A stretch of 64,000 bases of DNA, taken from assembly GCA_963726975.1 (NCBI GenBank), contig CAVSEK010000013.1, forward strand, positions 620,001-684,000. Direction: 5' to 3'. Positions within the stretch are counted from its first letter, which is position 1. The number at the start of each line of letters is the position of its first letter. This DNA comes from CAVSEK01 sp963726975 (GTDB lineage: Bacteria > Actinomycetota > Actinomycetes > Mycobacteriales > SCTD01). Under the pieces are notes generated by a model. That model did no database searches. It saw nothing but the letters and a program-made list of their open reading frames with translations, and was not told the DNA's origin. The position numbers were made by a program, and so were the translations under genes. This document shows, piece by piece, positions 43,587-54,034 of the stretch.

Positions 43587-44086
43587 CGGGCGCCCCGGGC
43601 CGCGAGGCGGGCGAGGGCCGGCCCGCGCCAGAGCTGGCACAGGGCCAGGGCCAGGGCGTCGGCGGCGTCGGCCGGGCGCGGCGGCGCGTCGAGCCGCAGC
43701 AGACGGGTGACCATCGCCCCGACCTGGGCCTTGTCGGCCCGGCCGGACCCGGTCACCGCGGCCTTGACCTCCGAGGGCGTGTGCAGCGCGACGGGCAGCC
43801 CGCGTCGCGCCGCGCACACCACGGCCACGGCGCCTGCCTGGGCGGTGCCCATGACGGTGCGCACGTTGGCCTGGGCGAAGACCCGCTCCACCGCGACGGC
43901 GTCCGGGGCGTGCTCGTCGAGCCAGGACTCGACGGCCACCTCCAGCGCGACCAGCCGGGCCCCGAGCTCGTGCTCGGCCGGGGTGCGGACCACCCCCACC
44001 GCGACGAGCGACGCGCGGCCCGGCACGCCGTCGACGACACCGAGCCCGCACCGGGTCAGCCCGGGGTCCACCCCCAGCACGCGCAA
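43583..44086 (-). CDS. ruvC: Crossover junction endodeoxyribonuclease RuvC
   Basis: RuvC resolves Holliday junctions. The 167-residue protein has catalytic acids in VLGVDPGLT (Asp), AVAVERVFAQAN (Glu) and PADAADALALAL (two Asp). The start is a TTG preceded by GAGGAGGGG, giving MRVLGVDPGLTRCGLG, the conserved family N-terminus; a GTG two codons later would trim it. A LexA-type SOS box lies just upstream. Confidence 0.96.
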   Translation of the reverse strand: MRVLGVDPGLTRCGLGVVDGVPGRASLVAVGVVRTPAEHELGARLVALEVAVESWLDEHAPDAVAVERVFAQANVRTVMGTAQAGAVAVVCAARRGLPVALHTPSEVKAAVTGSGRADKAQVGAMVTRLLRLDAPPRPADAADALALALCQLWRGPALARLAARGAR

Positions 44087-44101
44087 CGGCCCCTCCTCGT
44101 T

Positions 44102-44115
44102 CGAACGTCCGTTCG
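44102..44115 (-). promoter_or_regulatory. LexA/SOS box upstream of ruvCAB
   Basis: CGAACGGACGTTCG (minus strand) is a perfect match to the Gram-positive SOS box CGAAC-RNRY-GTTCG. It lies 16 bases upstream of the ruvC start, overlapping the likely promoter. LexA repression of ruvCAB is expected and relief after DNA damage is the known regulon behaviour. Confidence 0.85.
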
Positions 44116-44161
44116 GGAGCCTAGGCGCTGTCGCGGGGAGGTCGCGGAGGCGCGCCGGTGC

Positions 44162-46048
<1,887 letters not shown>

Positions 46049-46102
46049 GGCGGCTCCTCGGGCGGGCGACAGGCAGGACGGGCGACAGGCAGGCGCGCCA
46101 GC

Positions 46103-47161
46103 CTAGGCGCCCGGCCGGTCCTCCTCCGGGGGCACGGCACGGGCCGCACCGCCGAGGTCGTGCTCGAGCACCCCACGCACGGTGGCGGCCGACCGCTCCG
46201 CCTCGTCGGCCTGGCGCAGCAGGTGGGCGGCGGCCCAGTCGCGACCCCCGCGGGTCGCGTCGGCGGACAGCCTGCGGCTGAGGTCGGCCCGCTCCTCCAG
46301 CACCCGCAGGGCCACCCAGAGCGACTCCTCCACCCGCTCGGCCTGCTGCGCGCCGAGGCTCTCGGCAGTCCAGGCGTGCCCGGTCCGGCAGCGGAAGCGC
46401 ACCACGTCGCCGTCCGGGACCTGGTTGAGGACGCCGGAGCAGTCGGGGCAGGCGAACGGCGACGGCGTCCCCGGCGGGCTGCCGTCCGGCAGGACCGGCG
46501 AGCCGTGCAGCCCGCTGCTGACCTCGGCGAGGTCGAGCGCGCGCTGCGCCTGGTCGACCCGCGGGGCGGGCTGCGGCGTCTGGTCCACGGCGCGGACCAC
46601 CTCCCGGGCGATCTCGGCGAGCGGGACGCAGCGGGCCGACGGCACGGCCGCCCGCGCCGCGCGCGGCATGGACGGCTGCTCGCTGTCGGCGGGGTCCTGC
46701 ACGAGGCACGTCCCCCCGTAGCGGGAGACGGCGGCCAGGCCGGCGGCGCCGTCGTCGAGCAGGCCGGTCAGCACCACCCCGACCGCGTACGGGCCGCAGT
46801 CCAGCGCGACCGACCTCAGCATGGCGTCGTGCGAGGGCCGGTGCCCGTTCTCGCGCGGGCCGCGCCCGAGCCGGGTGCGCCCCTCCACGACGAGCAGGTG
46901 GCTGTCGGGCGGGGCGACGACGACGGTCCCCGGCCGCAGCGGCTCGCCGGTCTGCGCGACCCGCACCGGCACCTCGCCGACGCGGTCCAGGATGGGCGCG
47001 AGCACGCTGCGCGCCAGGGCCGGCAGGTGCAGCGCGACCAGCACGGCCGCGGGCAGGTCCGGCGGGAGCGCGGCGACGACCTGGCGCAGGGCCTCGACGC
47101 CGCCGGCGGACGCGGCGATCGCCACGACGGGCACCGCGGGCCGGTCTGCGGCGCCCGTCAC
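46103..47161 (-). CDS. CheB-type methylesterase with C-terminal zinc-ribbon-like domain
   Basis: The 352-residue protein lacks the receiver domain of classic CheB. The catalytic triad is visible as IAASAGGVEALRQV (Ser), LVALHLPALARS (His) and VVLTGLLDDGAAGL (Asp), with RENGHRPSHDAML. After about residue 225 there is a Cys motif CPDCSGVLNQVPDG...FRCRTGHAWTAESL, a zinc-ribbon-like module commonly found after CheB in CheB-CheR stress systems, then a helical tail. It starts GTG coupled by GTGA to the upstream hypothetical. Its likely partner is the CheR-PAS protein. Confidence 0.9.
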   Translation of the reverse strand: MTGAADRPAVPVVAIAASAGGVEALRQVVAALPPDLPAAVLVALHLPALARSVLAPILDRVGEVPVRVAQTGEPLRPGTVVVAPPDSHLLVVEGRTRLGRGPRENGHRPSHDAMLRSVALDCGPYAVGVVLTGLLDDGAAGLAAVSRYGGTCLVQDPADSEQPSMPRAARAAVPSARCVPLAEIAREVVRAVDQTPQPAPRVDQAQRALDLAEVSSGLHGSPVLPDGSPPGTPSPFACPDCSGVLNQVPDGDVVRFRCRTGHAWTAESLGAQQAERVEESLWVALRVLEERADLSRRLSADATRGGRDWAAAHLLRQADEAERSAATVRGVLEHDLGGAARAVPPEEDRPGA

Positions 47162-47547
47162 GACCCCCGCCGTGGCCGGGTCGCCGGCGCGTGCAGCACC
47201 ACGCTCGTCACGCGGTCGAAGCTGCGCAGCACCGCGACCAGCGCCGCCGCGCGGTCCCCGTCCAGGGCCGGCACCGGGCCGGCGGCGTCGGGCAGCGCCA
47301 GGTCGAGCACGAGGCCGAGCCGCACGAGCGCCTCGGCGTCGCCCTCGGTGCGGCCGGCGACCCAGCGCAGGACGGCGGGACGGGCCGCGACCACGCCCTC
47401 GACGGTGAAGCCGGCGGACGTGAGACCTCGGGCACGGGCGACCACCCGGTGCCCGTGCGCGCACAGCCGCCCGGCCCGGTCGACGGCGAGCCGGTGCCGC
47501 GTGGCCAGGGACGTCGGGTCCACCACCGGCGCCGAGGGGAGCGTCAC
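47158..47547 (-). CDS. Hypothetical protein in CheB/CheR cassette
   Basis: No family recognised. The 129-residue protein starts GTG (MTLPSAPVVDPTSLATRHRL) and is coupled by four-base overlaps to both neighbours. It has one Cys/His patch (RLCAHGHRVVARARGL) and a helical C-terminal half with LVRLGLVLDLALPDAAGPVPALDG and FDRVTSVVLHAP. No membrane helix or signal peptide. Full coupling implies a shared stoichiometry with CheB and the receiver-like protein. Confidence 0.7.
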   Translation of the reverse strand: MTLPSAPVVDPTSLATRHRLAVDRAGRLCAHGHRVVARARGLTSAGFTVEGVVAARPAVLRWVAGRTEGDAEALVRLGLVLDLALPDAAGPVPALDGDRAAALVAVLRSFDRVTSVVLHAPATRPRRGS

Positions 47548-48146
47548 GCCCTCGCGGCGGTCGGCACGAGCAGATCGGCGAGCGCCGCCCCCACCTCCTC
47601 GGGCGGCACCCTGCGCAGCCACGCCGCGCGCGCCCCGGCCTGCAGCATGGGCGCGATCGCGTCCTCGTGGGCGACGTGCGCGGCCACGAGGGCCCGCGGG
47701 GCGAACATGAGCACCTCGCGGACGACCGCCTCGCCCGCCAGCATGGGCAGCACGTCCTCGACGAGGACGAGGTCCGGCTGCTCGACGACGACGGTGCCGA
47801 CGGCCTCCGCGCCGTTCGTCGAGCAGGCGACGACCTCCACCCCGAGACCGTCGAGGGCGGCGCAGACCCGGTCGGTGAACCACGCGTTGCGGTGCACGAC
47901 GACCGCGCGCGGGCGGTCGGCGAGCAGCCGGGCGCTCGAGCGCAGCTGCGCGTCGGTGCGGGCGATGATGGCCCGGTGCTGCTCGCGCAGGACGTCCATC
48001 CGGCGGGCCAGGTCCAGCCGCTGCTCTCGGCTGCGCTGCCCGACCGCGGCAGCCTCCTGCTGCAGGCGCCGCCGGGAGTGCCAGGCATCCAGCGCGACGA
48101 GCTGGCGCCGCGTGAGGTCGTACTCACGAGCGGGCCTGTCCGTCAT
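47544..48146 (-). CDS. Degenerate response-regulator receiver protein
   Basis: The 200-residue protein has an N-terminal helical region (RREL-free coiled coil: RLQQEAAAVGQRSREQRLDLARR) and a C-terminal receiver-like fold from about residue 90: AVVVHRNAWFTDRVCAALDGLGVEVVACSTNGAEAV, then PDLVLVEDVLPMLAGEAVV. At the phosphoacceptor position the usual Asp is Glu, the N-terminal acidic pair is missing and the late Lys is Arg. It is therefore a pseudo-receiver. I start it at ATG 48146 (MTDRPAREYDLTRR) behind GGAGG. It is the first gene of the cassette. Confidence 0.75.
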   Translation of the reverse strand: MTDRPAREYDLTRRQLVALDAWHSRRRLQQEAAAVGQRSREQRLDLARRMDVLREQHRAIIARTDAQLRSSARLLADRPRAVVVHRNAWFTDRVCAALDGLGVEVVACSTNGAEAVGTVVVEQPDLVLVEDVLPMLAGEAVVREVLMFAPRALVAAHVAHEDAIAPMLQAGARAAWLRRVPPEEVGAALADLLVPTAARA

Positions 48147-48264
48147 CTGCGCCTCCGCACGACGGACGGGACGGCGGTCCCGTCGGCGACTGGGCGGCTG
48201 ACTGCTCAACCAGGTCCGACGCTACACCCGTCGTACCGCCCTGGCGATCTTCGGCACGCCCCGG

Positions 48265-49014
48265 TCAGACGCTCTCGAGCACCTCGTCGCTGATGTCGAA
48301 GTTGGCCCACACGTTCTGCACGTCGTCGAGGTCCTCGAGGGCGTCGACGAGCTTGAGCACCTTGCGCGCGGGCTCGTCCTCCAGCGGGACGCTGACGGTC
48401 GGCAGCCAGGCGATGTCGGCCGACTCGACGGTGAAGCCGGCGTCCGTCGCGGCCAGCCGCACGGCGTGGGTGTCGGTCGCGTCGCAGACCACCTCGAAGG
48501 CCTCGTCGAGGTCGCTGACGTCCTCGGCGCCCGCGTCGAGCACCGCGAGCAGCACGTCGTCCTCGGTGAGCCCCTCGGTCTTGGTGACGAGCACCAGGCC
48601 CTTGCGGCCGAACAGGTACGACACCGAGCCGGGGTCGGCGGGGTTGCCGCCGTTGCGCGTGATCGCGGTGCGCACCTCCGCCGCGGCCCGGTTGCGGTTG
48701 TCGGTGAGGCACTCGACGAGCACGGCGACGCCGCCGGGGCCGTACGCCTCGTAGGTGATCTCCTCGTACGCCGCGGCGTCGCCCAGCTCGCCGCTGCCGC
48801 GCTTGACCGCGCGGTCGATGTTGTCGTTGGGGACGGACTGGCCCTTGGCCTTCGCGATCGCGTCCGCGAGCGTCGGGTTGCCGGCGGGGTCGCCACCGCC
48901 GGTGCGCGCCGCCACCTCGATCGTCTTGATGAGCTTGGCGAACAGCTTGCCGCGCTTGGCGTCGACGACGGCCTTCTTGTGCTTGGTCGTCGCCCACTTG
49001 GAGTGGCCGCTCAC
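48265..49014 (-). CDS. yebC: YebC/PmpR family protein (TACO1-like)
   Basis: The 249-residue protein starts GTG (MSGHSKWATTKHKKAVVDAKRGKLFAKLIK in parts), the invariant YebC N-terminus. Central EAYGPGGVAVLVECLTDNRNR and the C-terminal domain VWANFDISDEVLESV confirm the family. Members act as transcriptional regulators or as factors easing translation of polyproline. It is coupled by GTGA to pdxT. Confidence 0.96.
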   Translation of the reverse strand: MSGHSKWATTKHKKAVVDAKRGKLFAKLIKTIEVAARTGGGDPAGNPTLADAIAKAKGQSVPNDNIDRAVKRGSGELGDAAAYEEITYEAYGPGGVAVLVECLTDNRNRAAAEVRTAITRNGGNPADPGSVSYLFGRKGLVLVTKTEGLTEDDVLLAVLDAGAEDVSDLDEAFEVVCDATDTHAVRLAATDAGFTVESADIAWLPTVSVPLEDEPARKVLKLVDALEDLDDVQNVWANFDISDEVLESV

Positions 49015-49685
49015 GGTGCTCCTCCCGTCGCCCGGCGGCCCTCCGCCGGCTCCTCGACACTAGTGCGGGCCTCCCCCGCCGCCGCGCGCACCAGGTCGAC
49101 GAACAGCGCGTGCACGCGCGTGTCACCGGTGAGCTCCGGGTGGAAGGCGGTGGCCATCAGCCGCCCCTGCCGCACCGCGACCGGGTGGCCGTCGACCTCG
49201 GCGAGCACCTCGACGTCGGGGCCTGCCCCCTCGACCCAGGGGGCCCGGATGAAGACGCCGTGCACCGGCCCGTCCACCCCGGTGACCGGCACCTGCGCCT
49301 CGAAGCTGTGCACCTGCCGGCCGAAGGCGTTGCGCCGGACGGTGACGTCCAGACCCCCGAGCAGCGGCTGCCCGGGCAGCCCGTCCACGACGCGGTCGGC
49401 GAGCAGCACCATGCCGGCGCACGAGCCGTACGCCGGCATCCCGGCGCGCAGCGCAGCGCGCAGCGGGTCGAGCAGCCCGACCACCGCGAGCAGCCGACCG
49501 ATCGCCGTGGACTCCCCGCCGGGGACGACCAGCCCGTCCAGGCCGACGAGGTCGGCCGGCGCCCGGACCTCGACCGCCCTCGCACCCGCCGCGCGCAGGG
49601 CGCTCAGGTGCTCGCGCACGTCGCCCTGCAGGGCGAGCACCCCGACGAGCGGCCCCTCGCCGGGCTGCTCGTCCGGGACCGTCAC
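49011..49685 (-). CDS. pdxT: Pyridoxal 5'-phosphate synthase glutaminase subunit PdxT
   Basis: PdxT supplies ammonia from glutamine to PdxS. The 224-residue class I-like amidotransferase shows VGVLALQGDVREHLSALR, VVPGGESTAIGRLL, nucleophile Cys in YGSCAGMVLLAD and the His/Glu pair in TAFHPELTGDTRVH. The GTG overlaps the pdxS stop. Confidence 0.97.
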   Translation of the reverse strand: MTVPDEQPGEGPLVGVLALQGDVREHLSALRAAGARAVEVRAPADLVGLDGLVVPGGESTAIGRLLAVVGLLDPLRAALRAGMPAYGSCAGMVLLADRVVDGLPGQPLLGGLDVTVRRNAFGRQVHSFEAQVPVTGVDGPVHGVFIRAPWVEGAGPDVEVLAEVDGHPVAVRQGRLMATAFHPELTGDTRVHALFVDLVRAAAGEARTSVEEPAEGRRATGGAP

Positions 49686-50614
49686 CAGCCGCGCGTGGCC
49701 AGCAGGTCGCCGGCGCCCAGGGAGTCGGCGGCGATGCCGACCATCGCCTCCCCGAGACCGCGGCTGACCTTGGCGATCCGCTCCGCGTCGCGGAACCAGG
49801 CCGTGGCCTCGACGCAGGCGCGGGCGCGCTGCGCCGGGTCGCCGGACTTGAAGATGCCGGAACCGATGAAGACGCCGTCGGCGCCGAGCTGCATCATCAT
49901 CGCCGCGTCGGCCGGGGTGGCCACGCCCCCGGCGGTGAACAGCACGACGGGCAGCCGACCGAGCTCGGCGGTCTCGCGGACCAGCTCGACCGGCGCGCTC
50001 ATGAGCTTGGCGGCCTCGAAGATCTCGGCGTCGTCCATCACCGTGAGCCGCTTGATCTCGCCGAGGATCGTGCGGATGTGCGTGGTCGCCTGCGACACGT
50101 CGCCGGTGCCGGCCTCCCCCTTCGAGCGGATCATGGCCGCCCCCTCGGAGATGCGGCGGAGCGCCTCGCCGAGGTTGGTGGCGCCGCAGACGAAGGGCAC
50201 GGTGAAGGAGCGCTTGTCGATGTGGTGCGCGTAGTCCGCGGGCGTGAGCACCTCGGACTCGTCGACGTAGTCGACGCCGATCGCCTGCAGCACCTGCGCC
50301 TCGACGAAGTGGCCGATGCGGGCCTTGGCCATGACCGGGATCGACACCTCGGCCTGGATGCCGTCGATCATGTCCGGGTCGCTCATGCGGGCGACCCCGC
50401 CGTCGCGCCGGATGTCGGCGGGCACCCGCTCGAGCGCCATGACGGCGACGGCGCCCGCGTCCTCGGCGATCCGCGCCTGCGCCGGGTCGACGACGTCCAT
50501 GATGACGCCGCCCTTGAGCATCTCGGCCATGCCGCGCTTGACCCGCTCGGTGCCGAGCGCAGGCGTCGCGCTGCCGGCGGGGAGGTCGGGACGGGGGGCG
50601 GGCTCGGCGGGCAC
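49682..50614 (-). CDS. pdxS: Pyridoxal 5'-phosphate synthase subunit PdxS
   Basis: PdxS is the PLP-forming TIM-barrel dodecamer that condenses ribose-5-phosphate, glyceraldehyde-3-phosphate and ammonia. The 310 residues include GTERVKRGMAEMLKGGVIMDV (catalytic Lys region), ALERVPADIRRDGGVARMSDP, and the phosphate site GAGTGDVSQATTHIR, FTAGGVATPADAAMMMQLGADGVFIGSGIF (in parts). A 25-residue Pro-rich N-terminal extension precedes the core. Start GTG. Confidence 0.97.
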   Translation of the reverse strand: MPAEPAPRPDLPAGSATPALGTERVKRGMAEMLKGGVIMDVVDPAQARIAEDAGAVAVMALERVPADIRRDGGVARMSDPDMIDGIQAEVSIPVMAKARIGHFVEAQVLQAIGVDYVDESEVLTPADYAHHIDKRSFTVPFVCGATNLGEALRRISEGAAMIRSKGEAGTGDVSQATTHIRTILGEIKRLTVMDDAEIFEAAKLMSAPVELVRETAELGRLPVVLFTAGGVATPADAAMMMQLGADGVFIGSGIFKSGDPAQRARACVEATAWFRDAERIAKVSRGLGEAMVGIAADSLGAGDLLATRGW

Positions 50615-50676
50615 GGGAGGACCTTCCGGTCGGGGCGGGACGGCAGGCGGGGCAGTGCCGGGACGGCACCCCGAGT

Positions 50677-51243
50677 CTAGGCCAGTCGGCGGGGTCCGGC
50701 CGGGTCCGCGCGGTGCTCCTGCAGCGCCGCCGGCAGGGCGGTGTCGTCGACGTCGAAGTGCTGCGGGAGCACCCGGTGACCGGCCAGGTGCAGGGCGCGC
50801 GGCACCCGCTTGCGGCGCAGCACCCGGGCGTCGGCGACCGCGCTGTTGTGGAAGGACCGGGTCAGCCCGGCGCGGGTCGCCGCGCCCTCGAGCTCCTCGA
50901 GCAGGTCCAGGAGGCCCGCCGGGTCGGTCGGGCGCGCAGGCAGGTCCGGCAGGGCGGTGCGCAGGGCCCGCGTCAGGTCGTTCTCGACCGCCTCGCGGGC
51001 CACGGGGCCGCCGCGCAGGGCGGCCGCCGCTGCCCGGTCGAGCGCGGCCGCCGCCGCACCGGGCGGGAGGTGCGGCACGAGCGCCCGCGCCGCAGCGGCC
51101 CGGCGCACCAGCGCGGCGTCGAGGGCCGCCCAGGCCGCGTCGACCCGTGCGTGCAGGCGGTCGAGCCGCCCCGCGGTCCAGCTCACGTAGACGGCGGCCA
51201 GCACGACGGCGAGCGCGGTCAGGGACCAGCCCGCCGGGCTCAC
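50677..51243 (-). CDS. LemA-like membrane protein
   Basis: This 188-residue protein has one N-terminal helix (SLTALAVVLAAVYVSWTAG) followed by RLDRLHARVDAAWAALDAALVRRAAAARALV, a LemA-type helix with the WxxLDxxLxRR pattern. The C-terminus, FHNSAVADARVLRRKRVPRALHLAGH, resembles the equivalent gene next to pimA in other actinobacteria. Function unknown. The GTG overlaps the pimA stop by GTGA. Confidence 0.72.
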   Translation of the reverse strand: MSPAGWSLTALAVVLAAVYVSWTAGRLDRLHARVDAAWAALDAALVRRAAAARALVPHLPPGAAAAALDRAAAAALRGGPVAREAVENDLTRALRTALPDLPARPTDPAGLLDLLEELEGAATRAGLTRSFHNSAVADARVLRRKRVPRALHLAGHRVLPQHFDVDDTALPAALQEHRADPAGPRRLA

Positions 51244-52452
51244 GAGCGGCCCCGCAGCTGGCTGAGCAGCCGCCGCACCGCCGACGGGTCCTCGACCTCG
51301 TCCTCGTCGTCGTCGTCGTCGAGGTCGTCGCGGTCCTGCACGCCGGCCGGGCTGGCGGCGAGGACGGCCTCGTAGACGGCGAGCACCTGGGACGTGACCG
51401 CCGACCAGTCGTACGGCTGCACGGCCGCGCGCCCCGCCGTCGCCATCGCCGCCCGGCGGTGGGGGTCGGCGAGCAGGTCCGCGAGCGCCCCTGCGAGCGC
51501 CGCGGCGTCGCGGACGGGGAAGAGCACCCCCGTGCGGCCGTCGTCGAGCACCCGGCGGAAGGCCTCCAGGTCGCTGGCGACCACCGGCGTCCCCGCGGCC
51601 ATCGCCTCCAGCAGCACGATGCCGAAGGACTCGCCGTGGGTGTTGGGGGCGCAGTAGACGTCGCCGCGGGCGTAGGTCGCCGGCTTGTCGACCTCGGCCA
51701 CCAGGCCCAGCAGCTCGACCCGGTCGACGAGGTCCGCCGGCAGCTGCTCGCGGACGAGGGACCCGTCGCCGGGCCCGGCGACGAGCAGCCGGACGTCGGG
51801 GACGCGGCGCACCAGCTCGGGCAGTGCCTCGAGCAGCACCGCGAGCCCCTTGCGGGGCTCGTCGACCCGACCCAGGAAGACGACGGTCGGCGGTCCGTCC
51901 GGCCGGGGACCGGCGGCGGCGAAGCGGGCGACGTCCACGCCGTTGGGCACGAGCACGGCGTCGACGCCCAGGTGCTCCATGATGACCCTGCGCGCGGCCG
52001 GCGAGACGGCGATGCGACCGGTGAGCTTCTCCATCCCCGGCTGCAGGACGGTGCCGAACACCTGCAGCGCCCGGCTGCGCGGCGTGGAGGTGTGGAAGGT
52101 GGCGACCAGCGCGCCACGAGCCGTCCACAGCGCCAGCATCGACACCGACGGCACGGTGGGCTCGTGCAGGTGCAGCACGTCGAAGCGGCCGGCGCGCAAC
52201 CAGCGCCGGGTGCGGGCGAGCGACAGCGGCCCGAAGCAGAGGCGGGCGACCGAGCCGTTGTACGGCACCGGCACCGCGCGTCCGGCCGGCACCACCCACG
52301 GCTCGAGCCCGGCGGCGTCCGGGCTCGTCGACCGGCGCCAGCACGCTGACCTCGTGCCCGCGCGCGAGCAGCGCGACAGCCAGGTCGTGGACGTGCGCCT
52401 GCACGCCCCCGGGGGTGTCCCAGGTGTAGGGGCAGACCAGGCCGATCCTCAC
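51240..52452 (-). CDS. pimA: Phosphatidylinositol alpha-mannosyltransferase PimA (one frameshift as sequenced)
   Basis: PimA adds the first mannose to phosphatidylinositol. The GT4 protein begins MRIGLVCPYTWDTPGGVQAHVHDLA with the GGV loop. The acceptor part FDVLHLHEPTVPSVSML and the donor half VVFLGRVDEPRKGLAVLLEAL and GESFGIVLLEAMAAGTPVV are typical. The frame breaks near 52325; removing one C in CCC restores DEPDAAGLEPWVVPAG. A very acidic tail (DLDDDDDEDEVEDP) sits near the C-terminus. Coupled GTGA on both sides. Confidence 0.94.
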
Positions 52453-53345
52453 GCGGGCGCCCGTCGCGGGTCGTCGGCGTCCAGGTCGGACAGCCAGAGC
52501 CGCTGCAGCATGTGCCAGTCGGCCGGGGCCTCGGCGATGCCGACGGCGAAGGCGTCGGCGACCGCCTGCGTCATCGTCGCGACGTCGGTGTGCGGGACGG
52601 GCGCGTGCCAGCGGGCGCGCCAGCCGCCCGGGGTGAAGGAGAGCGTCACCGGCAGCAGCGTGGAGCCGGTCTGCAGCGCGAGGCGCGCGGGGCCCGCCGG
52701 CATCCGCGTCGCCTCGCCGAACAGCTGCACGTCGACGCCCCTGGCGGACAGGTCGCGGTCGGCGAGCAGGCACAGGGTGCCGCCGGCGCGCAGCCGCTCC
52801 GCCAGCACCTCGTAGGGCGGCCGCGCCCCCCCGGTGAGGGCGAGCACCTCCATGCCGAGCGACTCGCGGAAGGCCACGAAGCGGTCGAAGAGCGACTCGG
52901 GGCGCAGCCGCTCGGCGACGGTGGTGAAGGGCACCCCCTGCGCCACCGTCCAGGCGCCCGCCTGGTCCCAGTTGCCGGTGTGGGGCAGCGCCATGACGAC
53001 CCCCTGCGGGGCGGCGACCGCCTCGCGGAACCACCGCTCCCCCTCGGTGCTCATGCCGGCGACCAGCCGTGCGCGCGGCGTCACCGGGAGCCGGAAGACC
53101 TCGCACCAGTAGCGGGCGTACGACCGCAGCGCCTCCTGCACGAGGTCCTGCCCGGGCGCGGCGCGCTCGAGGTTGCGGCGCAGCTGGTCCACGCCCCGGC
53201 CGCCGCGCCGGGCGGCGAGGTCGGCGCCCGCGCGGAACAGCGCGTGCGCGGTGCGCTCGGGCAGGACGCGGACCAGGGCCCAGCCCGCGGCGTACGCGGC
53301 GGCGGTGGCCCGCTCGGCCACGCCGCGGGCGGGCGGGCGGCTCAC
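52449..53345 (-). CDS. patA: Phosphatidylinositol mannoside acyltransferase PatA
   Basis: The 298-residue LpxL/HtrB-family acyltransferase adds an acyl chain to PIM mannose on the inner leaflet. The HX4D catalytic motif is HTGNWD in VVMALPHTGNWDQAGAW; RPESLFDRFVAFRESLG and LLADRDLSARGVDVQLFGEATRMPAG follow. The position between pgsA and pimA is the same as in M. tuberculosis (Rv2611c). Confidence 0.94.
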   Translation of the reverse strand: MSRPPARGVAERATAAAYAAGWALVRVLPERTAHALFRAGADLAARRGGRGVDQLRRNLERAAPGQDLVQEALRSYARYWCEVFRLPVTPRARLVAGMSTEGERWFREAVAAPQGVVMALPHTGNWDQAGAWTVAQGVPFTTVAERLRPESLFDRFVAFRESLGMEVLALTGGARPPYEVLAERLRAGGTLCLLADRDLSARGVDVQLFGEATRMPAGPARLALQTGSTLLPVTLSFTPGGWRARWHAPVPHTDVATMTQAVADAFAVGIAEAPADWHMLQRLWLSDLDADDPRRAPA

Positions 53346-53950
53346 GCGGCCGCGGCCGCCTGCCGCCGCACCTCGGCGGCCCGCTGCCCGACGGTGACCG
53401 TCGTCGCGGCGGCGAGCACCCACAGCAGCACCTGCAGCACGACGGCGGGCGCGCCGAGACCGACGGCAGCCGTACCGGCGAAGACGAGGACGAGCCGCTC
53501 GGCCCGCTCCGCGACCCCCACGTCGCAGGTCATGCCGAGCCCCTCCGCGCGCGCCTTCTCGTACGACACCACCGCGCCGGTGACCAGGCAGTAGAGGGCG
53601 ACCGCGGCGAGCAGGCGGTCGTCGCCGTCGCCGGTGAACCACCAGGCGAGCGCGCCGAAGACGGCGGCGTCGGCGGCCCGGTCGCAGGTGGAGTCCAGCC
53701 AGGCGCCGAAGCGGCTGCTCGTGCCGCGCTCGCGCGCCATCGCCCCGTCGAGCATGTCGGTGAGCACGAAGAGCACCGCCACGACGGTGCCGGCGAGGAA
53801 GTGGCCGCGGGCCAGCAGGAGCACGCTGGCGGCCACCACCCCGGCCGTCCCCGCGACGGTGACGGCGTCGGGGGTGACGCCGGCGCGCAGCAGCGCCGTG
53901 GCGGTCGGTCGGGCGACCCGCGCGATGGCGGGTCGCAGCACCTTGAGCAC
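53342..53950 (-). CDS. pgsA: Phosphatidylinositol phosphate synthase PgsA (CDP-alcohol transferase)
   Basis: The 202-residue membrane protein has the CDP-alcohol phosphotransferase motif DGAMARERGTSSRFGAWLDSTCDRAAD (spaced DG..AR...G...D...D; cited in two parts), with about six helices. It makes PI-phosphate from CDP-DAG and inositol-phosphate. Start GTG (MLKVLRPAIARVARPTATALL) behind GGAGG. Head of the pgsA-patA-pimA operon. Confidence 0.94.
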   Translation of the reverse strand: MLKVLRPAIARVARPTATALLRAGVTPDAVTVAGTAGVVAASVLLLARGHFLAGTVVAVLFVLTDMLDGAMARERGTSSRFGAWLDSTCDRAADAAVFGALAWWFTGDGDDRLLAAVALYCLVTGAVVSYEKARAEGLGMTCDVGVAERAERLVLVFAGTAAVGLGAPAVVLQVLLWVLAAATTVTVGQRAAEVRRQAAAAA

Positions 53951-54034
53951 GCCGCCTCCGTCCGGGCAGGACCGCGGGGAGCGGTCCGGGGGGCCGCAGC
54001 CTACTGATCGGCGGCCGTGCGGCAGGCTCGCCCC

